A stretch of 64,000 nucleotides of DNA from the NCBI GenBank assembly GCA_016802295.1, contig JAESIW010000157.1, positions 62,001 through 126,000 on the forward strand, read 5' to 3'. This stretch comes from Brachionus rotundiformis. Lineage: Eukaryota; Rotifera; Eurotatoria; Ploima; Brachionidae. A program made the translations under genes and the position numbers. Below, piece after piece: positions 48,039-59,060 of the stretch. Numbering within the stretch: position 1 is the first letter of the stretch; each line of letters starts with the position of its first letter. The notes beneath the pieces were generated by a model that was given only the letters and a program-made list of their open reading frames with translations, was not told where the DNA came from and did not search any database.

Positions 48039-48139
48039 GTTCAAAATATTCAATTCGTTGTCCAATTTAAATCTAACTATACCAACAAACGGCAGCGATT
48101 GAATATTAAAATATTTATTTATTTGGCTCTTAAAAAAAA
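48039..48139. promoter_or_regulatory. compact bidirectional promoter candidate
   Basis: Only 101 bp separate the divergent start codons of the nucleoredoxin-like gene (-) and the CNB-domain gene (+). Both 5' UTRs and core promoters must be within it or overlap the genes. An AT run (AATATTTATTTATTTGG) at about 48108-48126 is the only TATA-like stretch. Confidence 0.45.
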
Positions 48140-50185
48140 ATGTCCCATATTACTTTAAAGCAAAAAAATTCAACTCATTCTACAACCAGATCGCTGAAAA
48201 ACATGACCAGTGATAGTAGCCAAAGCAAGAAAAAGTCCTATTTTTACTCAAGTTATTTTCCTATTTTTCATTCTAAACTTCAGAACAAAAAAGAGCAAAG
48301 CCTTGCCAAGCTGAACAGAGAATTCAAAGATCAATCGATCCAATGCAATTTAATTGAGTATCGATTGAATGTGAGCTTGGCAAGCCATTTTAAAATGGCA
48401 ACTAATTCTGTCTTTCTTCCCTTTCAGATAAAAAGGTTTAACAGAGACAAATATAATGTTTCCAGTGGAACTAAATTGTATTTTAGAGAAATAGGTGTTC
48501 AGACTTATACTGATGTAAAAACATCTGGTTTTCACCTATATGACTTGGAGCCTACAAACAAAACTCTTACCGAGAAAACTCTGGAAGACATGGTCTATAA
48601 TTACTCAATTCAAATAAATACTCTTTCTAATAAGCTTCCACTTCAACTAGCTTTGGTAAATACTATGTACCACTTAAGTGAAGATTCGGTTGTCTTCTTG
48701 AGCAAATACTTGGCCAACTCAGGCCCTAAATCTGCTGACTATGTGGCTAGTTTATGCCGACTTGATGCTGAAAAGCTCAGAACTTTAGATAATCTAATAG
48801 TAAAGTTAATAAGACAGTTTAATTTGAACAAAGTTAGACAAATTGATCCTCCTGAATTGACTATTGAAAATCAGTCGAGCTTCGTCGACTTCACCAAGAC
48901 AGATATTCTTTCCATAGACCTGCAGAAGTTGATTAAGATGACTGAAATGAAGCGCAAAGGCGTCAGATTTGAAACCACTGAGGAAAAGAGGCGTCTGGCG
49001 CTGGAGCGTTTCAAAAAAATAGTTCGAATAGTCATCATAAATAGAGAATGGATCAAAGTATTAAATGGTGAAAAGAAAGAGGAACGTGACAAAATACTTC
49101 TTGAGTATGACAAATTGGAAAATTCATCTGATTTTATGAATGGAAAAAAATTACAAATTTTGTTTAATAAGGAAGAATTTAAGGCTCAAAAAAATCTAAC
49201 AGCATTAATTAATGATACACATAGGCGAATTTTAGCCAAAGATGCCTCAAATCGAAATGCCGAAGACATTCAAAATCTTCTTAGTCTGATAAATTCAGTG
49301 CCTCGTTTAAACACATTTCCAAAGCATGTCTTGAACCATATAGGTAAACTAATAAAACTAATTGTATACGAAAAAGGAAGAGAGTTGGTCCGCGAGGGCC
49401 ACCTGTCCTTGGGCTTTTACTACATTTTAAATGGAAGCTGTGATGTCCTTTCGATGGGTAATGACGGACTTCTGAAAATAGACGAGCTTCAGACCGGCGA
49501 TACTTTCGGTGATAGCTCGTTTAATGCTGGCATTACCCCGTACACGGTCATCACCAACCAAAGAACTGAAATGCTTATGGTAGAGCCCAATGACATTGAG
49601 AATTACTTGGACAAACTAAGACTATTGGAAAAAAACTATATCAAAGAATTTATATCTAACTGGTGGCCGGTAAAATACTGGAACTGGGACGAGGACAACT
49701 TTGAAAAATTTTCAGAATATTCTGAATTTCTTAGATTTGGTAATGGTGAATTAATCGCTGACAATTCTTACCAACCAATTGAGAAAATTTATTTTATATA
49801 CTCTGGCATGGTTGAATTGATCAGAATGATAAATGTCGAGAAGGGGAAAGGAATATTTAAACAGGCTAGAAGTTGTGATTCACTCAAAGAAGTGAAAAAA
49901 GATAGAAAAATTGGCAAAAAGTTTGTCAGAGTTAGCTTACTTAATAAGTACAACTATTTTGGCTTTGAATTAAGCCAAAATGTGAATATGTGGTTTAGAG
50001 CTTTTGATGATGACGTAAGTGTTATTCAAATAACAAAAGAAAAATTTCTCTCAATTCACAAACACTCAAGCTTTTTTCTTTCACAATTGATTCAAGACTA
50101 TAAATTGGCGTTGCCATTACAAGATCAAGTTTTTCACTTGTTTAAACAAAAATTGAAAAGTGAAAAAATAATCAATAAAATTTAA
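48140..50185 (+). CDS. intronless double cyclic-nucleotide-binding-like protein (CNBD2-like)
   Basis: A single exon of 681 codons starts at ATG 48140 and ends at TAA 50183-50185; an AATAAA-rich tail follows near 50265. The N-terminal ~260 residues are basic and unassigned. A helical segment (RFKKIVRIVIINREW, about residues 290-310) precedes the first CNB domain (about 385-480: GRELVREGHLSLGFYYILNG, GDTFGDSSFNAG). A second CNB-like domain follows (about 525-670: FGNGELIADNS, KIYFIYSGMVELIR). The phosphate-binding cassette normally has FGE...RAA; here it is FGD...TPYT, so the invariant Glu and Arg are missing and cAMP/cGMP binding is doubtful. The layout resembles CNBD2, a sperm-associated protein in mammals. 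It may have arisen by retroposition, since its neighbours have introns. Confidence 0.78.
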   Translation: MSHITLKQKNSTHSTTRSLKNMTSDSSQSKKKSYFYSSYFPIFHSKLQNKKEQSLAKLNREFKDQSIQCNLIEYRLNVSLASHFKMATNSVFLPFQIKRFNRDKYNVSSGTKLYFREIGVQTYTDVKTSGFHLYDLEPTNKTLTEKTLEDMVYNYSIQINTLSNKLPLQLALVNTMYHLSEDSVVFLSKYLANSGPKSADYVASLCRLDAEKLRTLDNLIVKLIRQFNLNKVRQIDPPELTIENQSSFVDFTKTDILSIDLQKLIKMTEMKRKGVRFETTEEKRRLALERFKKIVRIVIINREWIKVLNGEKKEERDKILLEYDKLENSSDFMNGKKLQILFNKEEFKAQKNLTALINDTHRRILAKDASNRNAEDIQNLLSLINSVPRLNTFPKHVLNHIGKLIKLIVYEKGRELVREGHLSLGFYYILNGSCDVLSMGNDGLLKIDELQTGDTFGDSSFNAGITPYTVITNQRTEMLMVEPNDIENYLDKLRLLEKNYIKEFISNWWPVKYWNWDEDNFEKFSEYSEFLRFGNGELIADNSYQPIEKIYFIYSGMVELIRMINVEKGKGIFKQARSCDSLKEVKKDRKIGKKFVRVSLLNKYNYFGFELSQNVNMWFRAFDDDVSVIQITKEKFLSIHKHSSFFLSQLIQDYKLALPLQDQVFHLFKQKLKSEKIINKI

Positions 50186-52394
50186 TTTCAATAATTTATA
50201 ATTTTTTGTTAAGTTCAAACCCGTCGAGAACTTTATTTTTCTTTTGTTTTTTGAAATTTGTTAGAAATAAATAAATAAATAAAATTCGAGAACTTTTAAT
50301 AATAATAATTGTTAACTTTTAAGCTAAGCTTTAGGTCGTGAATTTTATTAAAATATTATTAGGGAAACTGAATTAAAAATTATTATTAGTAAAAAAAAAT
50401 TAATATATTTATCTAAAATCTTAATACTAATTGAAGATTTGTATTTATAAACAAATTTCACTTGACTGTCAAAAAAATGCCTAGAGAAAAATCTGTCGAA
50501 AAAATTTGCATAACATAAAAATTGTAATTAACACTCGAATTAAATGAAAAAGTAGGTAATATTTTATTAAAAATACTTGAAGTTTAAAGTTTTTAAATAT
50601 CATCTATTGAAAAGTTGTTAATCTAATTTAATGTCATTTAATTCTTATAAAAAAATTAATATTTAAAAATGCTATAAATTATAAGATTAAATTTTACTTA
50701 AAATAATAAGATAAAAATTCCTTTTCTTGCTTATCAAATGTGAATTTATTTCCATCTTTATTAGAAATATCTTCTAATTTAATAAAATATATTTTCAATT
50801 AATTTTTTGTTAAAGTAAAAAGTCTCAAAGAAAATTAAACAACTCAATTACAATTTTGAATTTTAACACGGAATTATCGAGTTAGAAGAATCGATTTAAC
50901 AAGCTTATAAACTGATAAAATTTCCTGTGCATACAAACATATATAAAAATATAAATATATTTTTCAGGATTCTAGTTTTAAAAATTTTTAATATTTTTTA
51001 TGAGATACAATAAAAGAAATAATTAATATTATCAGATAACAATTATTATTCTTTGAAATTTATTCACTCTTTTTTCAATTAAATGATTGTAAAAATAAAA
51101 TAGATGACATGGATTAATTTAATACTAGACCTATAATTTTACAAAAATTTATAAAAAGAAAAAATAAATTTTTTTCTGATATTTTAACTTATACTACAGT
51201 ATCTATTTTATAAGGAAATATTTGAAAAGTATTAAAGAATACAATTTCAAAGTATTTTTTTATTAATTAAACACGTTCAAAATGTAACATAAAATTCACA
51301 AAATTTTACTAAATCATTACTAGTGAAAATTAAAAAATTTGTTATAAAGAAATTCAAACAATATACTGGTATGTATTTTGTTGTAATGAGAAAGAGTACA
51401 CTACAAGTCAATATTATTTTTCCAGTTAGAAAACCCCATGTGTTTGATTCCTTAAAACATCCTTGGTAATTATGTATTATGAAATTATAAATTTGTATCT
51501 AAGAGAGTTTTTATGAAATTTGTAGTTTTGGGAGCTAATTTTTGGCTATTAAATTGGTATCAAAATAATAATAATAATCATGTGAAAAAATTGAAAACTA
51601 TTGAAAATTTCCTTTTGCAATAAATCATGTTCTGCATTGTTTTTATTTATCTGTCTAGTATGTTTCACTCAATTTTCAAATTAAGTTAATTAAGTGCATA
51701 GAAACGATCAATAGAAAATTTTATTTTTCATATATTGATTATATTTTTAAGCTAAATAACAAAAAAATTTTTTTTTTTACTCAGCAAACATCTATTTTAA
51801 AATTCCTATAGATATATAAATAAAAGTAATGACTAGTTGATATTCGACTTCCTGATTTTTTAAAAAAAATTAAGACTTCTTCCAACATTTTTCCATTTAA
51901 TTTTAATTTTTTAATATAGTCAAATACTAAATCTATTTTGACATTAATTACTTATAGTTAGACAGTAGTATTTTCTTAAAAATTAACCCCTTTAAAGTGC
52001 CATTGCAAAATGAGAAGACACCACTAGTATGAAATTGTTAAGTTGAATAAAAAATCTCAAATTATACTCAATTGAATAGATAAATTTGGGCCTAAACAAA
52101 AAACAATTAATTTTGAAAGCCATTAAAAGCGAACAATTTTCACTGATTGTGCTCAAATTTGTCATTCATGTATTTTGATTAAACTAATATATCGGAATTC
52201 CTTTGCTAAAATGTCATTTTTTTATACAACACAAGGAAGTAATTAGTTTTTAGTTAAAATAGAAAATCGAGGAACACAAAAATAATAAATTTTTTTAAAA
52301 TAAGCTTTAGCCTGAAGCAAAAATCAAAAAAAAAAGAATAATGACAAAAAAAATTAAAACATATGAGAGGTATCAAAATATTGATTAATAGTAC
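50186..52394. other. AT-rich region; missing 3' exons of the next gene not found
   Basis: No exon completing the thioredoxin-like protein that starts at 52739 could be recognised on the minus strand here. The sequence is long AT-rich DNA with no repeats of note. Confidence 0.45.
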
Positions 52395-52739
52395 CTTAAT
52401 ATTTTGGTCTGAAAAATCCACTGTAAAGCGTATAAAGCCATTTTTTTCCATAAAGGCTTTATAGTCGCTTAGACTTTTGTCCGAGCTGACAAAAATGAGC
52501 TCTGTATTGTTAAAATTCTTCTTTTGGTTGAGGTAAAATTCTTCCAATTTTTGGGCGAGTAGATTCGAACTGTCAGGTAACCATGTTGCCGAGAAAAAAA
52601 ACACGACATGGAAAAACTCTGTGTTGGAATCAGTATAGGTCTCATTAATGATATTGGCTAGATTAATAGGCTTTTTTTTAACCATATCAAAGAATAAATA
52701 ATTTTTGAATTTGTTTATTTCCGGGCTCGTTTCACTCAT
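52395..52739 (-). CDS. thioredoxin-like (nucleoredoxin type) first exon, CxxC lost
   Basis: ATG 52739 (MSETSPEINKF) opens a 115-codon exon ending at a GT donor after DFSDQNIK (52395). It contains the N-terminal half of a tryparedoxin/nucleoredoxin fold: a strand VVFFFSATWLP, then the helix LAQKLEEFYLNQKKNF and the strand ELIFVSSDKSLSDYK. The expected WCPPC is WLPDSS, so both redox cysteines are absent. The C-terminal half (cis-Pro segment) is missing locally. The phase-0 donor is compatible with the acceptor at 47595, whose exon begins with exactly that missing half, but this would skip across the opposite-strand CNB gene. The alternative is an unrecognised exon in 50186-52394, or a gene fragment. 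Confidence 0.6.
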
Positions 52740-53822
52740 TCCAAATCAATCTTAAAAACTAAAAAAATATATTTTTATATTTAAGTGAGAAAAAATATAA
52801 TGATTTTGTTTATATTGAATAAATATTTATACAAATTATTTTTTAAAGTGAAATACTGAGCTTTTCGGATGACGTTGAGAGTTCTTAATCAAACAAGCAG
52901 ATCGCAAAATTTAAATTTTCTACATGCCGGCAAAATTTTTCTTATCATAAAAAATTATGTAATCCTAATAAAACATGCCATTTACTGATTAAGTTAGATT
53001 TTAAGCTATTTAAGATTGATTAGTTGCAAAATTTTTGAAATTAATTAACGATTTAAATAACCAGGATTTTGCTGTAGAATTATGTACGCGCTTGTATTTG
53101 TTTAAAAACTCTAGGCACACAATTTATCAAATTTTAATTAAACTACACTCAATTAAGGGTTGATTTGATGCAAATTTAAAAATTGATATTACGGTGATCA
53201 AATCGGGGTAAAATCTTTCCATCCGAATATTATCACAGCTTTAGGCGGATCGGAATTAAAAACGACGATCCAAATAATTGGAAATAATTTTAATTTAAAT
53301 TTTTTCTTATCTAAATAAATAAAATACTGTTAATTCTATGTTTTTGTCTGATTAATAATAAATTTTTTTTGATAATTTTTATAATACAATTATTCGAGGA
53401 AGAGTTTGCCGGTCTAAAATTTAACAAAATCGATTATCCAGAGGTAGTTAGGGTTGCTTATTTAAGCTATTAGTGATATTTAGATAAATTTTTCCAAGAT
53501 ATTCAATGCTAGGAAATATCTATCAATTCTTACCTAAGCTAAACCCTTAAACTAAATAAATATGGTTTCAAATAATAATTCCTAAGATGGTATTAATTAA
53601 AAAGAAAGGATACAAAAAGGTCATAAAAATTAATTTTAATTTTTAATTTAATAGTAAGACATTTTTCAATTAAAATATTATATTTTCGATTCAGTTAATT
53701 TCTTTCTAGATAATATTTTTATTTTAACCTTTATTAATTTGTCGATCTATTGAAAAAATGTTTAAATTTGGATGAAAAAATGACCAATTTCGATTTCCGA
53801 TTGTTATAAATATTTTAGATAA

Positions 53823-53853
<31 letters not shown>

Positions 53854-56067
53854 TAAGTTACAACAAGCTAGCAAGCTAGACTTGCGAAGATGAGAAACAG
53901 TAGGATCCCATCTATGGTAACTGTGGTTTGTGCATTATGTTCAGAGCACAGTCACTACCAGCTCTGCCTAAATAAATAATTAAAAAGCAATTAATTGCAT
54001 TTAAAAAACTACAAACTTTTAAAACAATGATTATTTTATATTTTTTTAATATAAAAATTTTATCGTTTACAAATTGATTTGAAAAATTCAAAAATAAAAC
54101 TACTTTAATTCATATAAGCTAAATAATAATAAAACTAACTAACAACAAAAGGACTTTGTTATTAAAATTAAAAATAAAAGTAGTAAAGAATAATTTAAAA
54201 TATTGTGTGAATTTAGATTGAATAGAATTTAATGAAATCTTATTTAGAATTGAGTAATTAATAAAATATATTTTAATATTTAACCAAAAAAGTTGAAAAA
54301 TACAAAATTTTCATCTATTATAACATCAACCACTTTTATTACGCCAATGTCATTTAGCAATTAGGGTGAAAAATATCTTATAACTATAGTAGACAAGACC
54401 CGACAGCAACTAATATATTTTAATACTTAGATTTAATTTTTAATATATTTTGTTTAAATATTGATTCCAAAAGTAGTTTTTTTTTCGGGTTGTGCTCAAG
54501 TACTGAATTTTTTGACTTTAATAATAGTATTATTTTATCTATTTTAATTATAATTAAAATGAATGTTATTTCTACTTTTAACTACAAGCATATTGAATGC
54601 TTATTAAAAAACCCTTGAGAGCGCTGCGTTGGCTGGTAAGTTAAACTAAGAAATTTTAAACATGTTCATACGTATCATGTGATTTATATATTAATATCAA
54701 TATAGCAGACTTACTTAATTAATCTTAATTAACTATAAATTTGTGAAGCTATCTTTAAGCTAGAAAATCTGAATGTTAAACAAATTTAATAGAAATAATT
54801 AATAAAAATCTAATGTCTTATTTATCATATTTTCTAATTTATAATTTACGTCATAAACACATTTAGATTAGACTTATGACTTATAAATTTTAACACAGAA
54901 CAATACTCTTAAGTTAAATCAAATAAAAAACAAATATTTTTCATTAAAAATGGATTAAGAGAAAAATCTTAATTAATTTTTTAAATTCTAAATATAAGTC
55001 GTTTCCCGGATTTTTATTTTTATCTTACTCAATTTGACTTTTTATAAACTCATTTAAATATTTATTATATTTAATTTAGATTTTAATATAGTCTTGAATT
55101 ATAATGAAATAAAAAATATAAATAAAATATTTGATTGCATAGTAGATTATTATTTGATTATCTTATCCTTTAAACTGTCTTATTATTCTAAAAAAACTTA
55201 AAGTAGTAAATAGTTTTCAAACCAACTGTTACTAATTTAATAAAAAGATAAATTAGAAAAATCGAAGATAATTTTGAAACATATAAAAAAAACTTAATTA
55301 AATTAAAAACAAAAAATTCCTAAATTTATCAACTCGAAAAACAATTGGCTATATTTAATTAAATTTACGCCAAAAATTTAATATATTAATTCTTCTTCTT
55401 CGCTATAATATCATTCACTTAATTAGATTTTTTATTAACTAATCGACAGTTATTTGAAATAGTTATATATTTTTTGTACAAATACTTGATACTAGTTTAA
55501 ACATTGAGCTTGTTTAATTTGTTTGGAGTAAAATAAAGTAAATATGTCTGAAAAAATAAAATTACGAAAATAAACTCTTTGAAATACATCAAACAAATAT
55601 TGCATCATAAAAATCTGATCTGTTTTTAAATTCACTTTTATGAGTTTATATCTCAGCAAGTATCACTAATTATTAGATTAAAATCAGATTTTAAATCCGT
55701 AATATAATTTTTAAATAAAAATTGACTTCAAGCCATGAACAAATTCTTAAAATTACACTTATAAGCTAAAAGTTTATTAATCTCAGAGGAAAATCTCCAA
55801 CTAAGCTTAGCTGAACAAATGTTAAGTTTGATTTGAAACAAATCCAAAACTGTTTTTACAATCTTTATATTTATTTGCAATTTTAAACATTACCTCAAAG
55901 GCTCTCATGTATATCACAATACATGAATTGAGCTAAATTTAATTTAATACCCAAATGATTATAATAATCTTGAAAATAATTATTTTTTTTATATCAAATA
56001 CATTTAATAAATATTTTGTTTATTAATAACTTGTATGGTTCAAAGGCCCAATTCTTGATTGAGAACT
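52740..56067. other. long intergenic region
   Basis: 3.3 kb of AT-rich DNA between divergent genes. The only structure seen is the microsatellite and GC-richer fragment at 53824-53985. A small patch at 54610-54645 (GAGAGCGCTGCGTTGGCTGG) is unexplained. Confidence 0.5.
53824..53985 (+). repeat. (AAT)n microsatellite plus likely LINE 3' fragment
   Basis: About ten AAT units (53824-53852) are followed by a GC-richer stretch of about 110 bp ending CCAGCTCTGCCTAAATAAATAA. A short GC-richer tail ending in TAAATAAATAA is typical of a 5'-truncated non-LTR element, but no coding part is present to confirm it. Confidence 0.4.
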
Positions 56068-57347
56068 ATGTCAAAAAAGATGCAAACAATCGATCCGGCC
56101 GAGAGGTCCAAAATAGCTCGGCTTCAATCCGAGATCAAGCAAGAGTCCGAGTTGGTCATTTTTTGAATAAAAATTTTAAAAAATATTTTAATTAACTAAC
56201 TAATTTGATAAGTAAAAAAATGGAATGGCTTTACTCAGGGGACAAAATTGACCGAGATGCTTATCTCCTCGGGAAGCCCATAAACAAATTGTTGATAGAA
56301 AAAGAGCTTGAAGAAAGTAGGCCAAAGTAGAATTTAATAATTTTAGTTGACGATTTTTTTTCCAAGCAAAGCAGCCAGAGTTTGTACCAAATACCATCGA
56401 TTTGGCAAATAAGATACGCGAGGACCCTCTGTTCGAAATTAAGTAAACCTAAATTGATGACTTTTTGTCCTGATTAGGATAAAAGTTGCCTCATTAAGGA
56501 AACAAGAGATCGAAGCAAAGAAAAAAATTCTCGAAAATCCTCTAAAAATGAAGCAAATTGAACAAATGGTGAGTTTTGGATCATTTACCAGATTTTCCTT
56601 GATTAATAAAATACCAAAAATTTTTATAATTTTCCAATTTTTTAAATATTTTAAAATAAAATTTAAAAGCTTTCAAAATCTTCAAAAAAAAGATCAAGTA
56701 GCGAGTCAAGCGATTCAGAGTCGCGCTACAGGAGAAAAAAAGATAAAAAAAAGCACAAAAATTCCAGAAAAAGTCACAAAAAATACTCCGAGAGTGAAGA
56801 TAGTGAAGATGAGAGGAGGCGCAAAAAGCACCGTGGAAGGAGCAGAAGCCGCGAAAGGAGAGATGGCTACGGATTGAAGGAGAGCAGGCGGACGGATGAG
56901 CGCGTCGACAGACACTCATCGTCGGCGTCCAAAAAACATCTGGAAGTGCTCGAGTACAAGAACAGAATGAAAAAGTTGGACAACATACGAAAAAGTGAAG
57001 TCGGCCAAAGTTCTGGAACAAAAAAATTGAGCGAAGAGGAAAGACAGCGCCGCTTGAAGGAAATGGAAGACAATGCCAAGTGGAGAAAGGAAGTGAGAGA
57101 AAAGAATATACGCAGCTATAAAAATGAGGAAAGAAAAGAGGAGGAATTGGAAAAGAAGAGCAAAAGTGCTCGCATGCAGTCCGAAGCAGCTTTATTATTT
57201 AAGTATATAAATTGATTAAATATAGAAAAAAAATTATCTTTTAACTATTTTACAAGTTCGATGATGAACGATGCATATGCTTCGACCGAAGATCGGATAA
57301 AGCGCAATGTCTACAAGGTCCAAAAGTCAGCTTCCTCATTGGAATGA
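56068..57347 (+). CDS. CWC25: pre-mRNA splicing factor CWC25
   Basis: Exons: 56068-56154 (tentative), 56213-56316, 56367-56442, 56478-56568, 56670-57202 and 57257-57347; all but the first join are in phase. Key CWC25 landmarks in order are ERSKIARLQSEIKQE, MEWLYSGDKIDRDAYLLGKP, IREDPLFEIK, ILENPLKMKQIE, a Ser/Arg/Lys-rich nuclear region, ENAKWR-like EDNAKWRKEVREKN, and the C-terminal TEDRIKRNVYKVQKSASSLE. CWC25 acts in the spliceosome at the first transesterification step. The usual N-terminal tryptophan motif (KSWHP) is not seen, and the first-exon phase does not match the second with its best donor. A further upstream exon or a different donor is therefore likely. Confidence 0.85.
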
Positions 57348-59060
57348 ATGTAAATATGATGTTACTTTAGTCCAGTTTTGTGTCACCTAAAAATAACTAC
57401 AACTCGTTTCACTGTAATTAAAGTATTAAATGTTAAAAAATTAATTCTTGATCAATTTTGTTGATATAAAATTAAATTCTTTTCTAGTTTTATCTCAATT
57501 TTTTTACTAAATTTTGTTTGCTTTTAAAACAGCAGCTAAGCTTTAAAGCATTTTCTTTTTAAAAGTAGAATATATTAAATTTCATAAATATTATCATTAT
57601 AAATTTTATATGTTTTTGCTCAATTCACTTAGGCAAGCGTTTTAGCTAAAATATCAATGGATTAATTGGAAAAACTTTATTATATTTTGTTATGATGGCC
57701 TAAATATTGAGTATAAAAATGTTTTTGAGCCTCGTTCATTTCTGCTAATTATTTGTTTGTATTAAAATAAGACTCTAAAGATTAAAAGATCTACTCAAAT
57801 TTAGATCAAAATTTAATCAAAATTTAGTGTTTATTAATTTTAAAGAATCCAATTTGGCCAAGTATTTCTTGACACTAAAATATGAACTGAGTAATTAGGT
57901 ATTAAGATATTTACTAAAAAACATAAAAGTTATTCTATAGACATTCAAAATGTTTGATAAACTTTGTAAAATATAAACAATTTAAATATTTATTCAAAAT
58001 TCAAGCTCAATTTTAAAGTAGTAAACTTCCATTGGAGACTAAGTTTGAAGATTTTTTATCTTTTAAAGTAATGATTTGAGATAATGACACAATCTTCAGA
58101 CTGTCTAAAATTGTTATATTTTATTATAATGTTGATAAAGTATGCAAATTAAGTATCTCACTAAGATACTCTAAAATTGAAAGAACTAGATATATTTTAT
58201 TTTTTGTTTAGTTATTACAGTTTTCAGAAATATCTAAAAAAATTAAAAATAATAGTCTCTTTTTACATTGTTTATTTTAAAATGAAAAAATTTGAATTGT
58301 TCTAGTTCATAAAATAATATTGTTGTACAATACAAGAGGCTAAAAAAACAAAAACCAAAAGTTTTTTTTTAAGGAAATATATGAAATATGATTATCTGAA
58401 AAACAAAACCGTTTTTTAAAATTTAAGAAAAATTAGATTTTTACCTTTTTCTAGTTTAGCCACCATTTAATTTAATAATTTTTTTTTTAAGATAAACTGA
58501 ATTTATAGTTCATTATATTAGTGTGCCAAAGTTTTCAATGAATTACCAAAAAAATAAAACAACCAAATAAGTAATAAACTTTCTAAAAATATTTATTTGT
58601 TAAACCTCCGATAAGGTTAAGTAAATGAGATAGATTTAAGTTGTTTTTAATTTTATTTATTAAACCATTAAACTAAACAATTGGTTGTGGAAATATTCGA
58701 ATAGAACGAATGTAACACATATATAGTTAAGATCAACTAGTATTAATTAAATCAAAACATCAAGATATTAACGTGATAAGTTATTGATTTTCTTAGGATC
58801 GTAGATCATAGTAATATATTCTTTCTTATTTTTAGAATTTTAATTTTAAAATACAAAATTTAATTTTTTAATTGTTCAAAAGGCGAATTTTAAAAGTAGT
58901 TAATAAACAATTCTCTAGAAATTTTGTTTTATTTTTTAGAAATGAATAATTTTTTAAAATCATAAAAAATATTTAAAAAATAACCTAATCAAATAACAAG
59001 AATTATTTCTTAATCGAATAGTTTAAATTAAATTTTCAATGAATCAAATAAATCATATAA
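57348..59060. other. intergenic, nothing seen
   Basis: 1.7 kb of AT-rich DNA between two same-strand genes. It presumably contains the CWC25 3' UTR and cyclin Y promoter, but no motif stands out. Confidence 0.5.

Noticed and set aside
56581..57079. Minus-strand Cys/Ser-rich ORFs over CWC25
   Set aside because: Reverse of the Arg/Ser/Lys-rich CWC25 exon; composition artefact.
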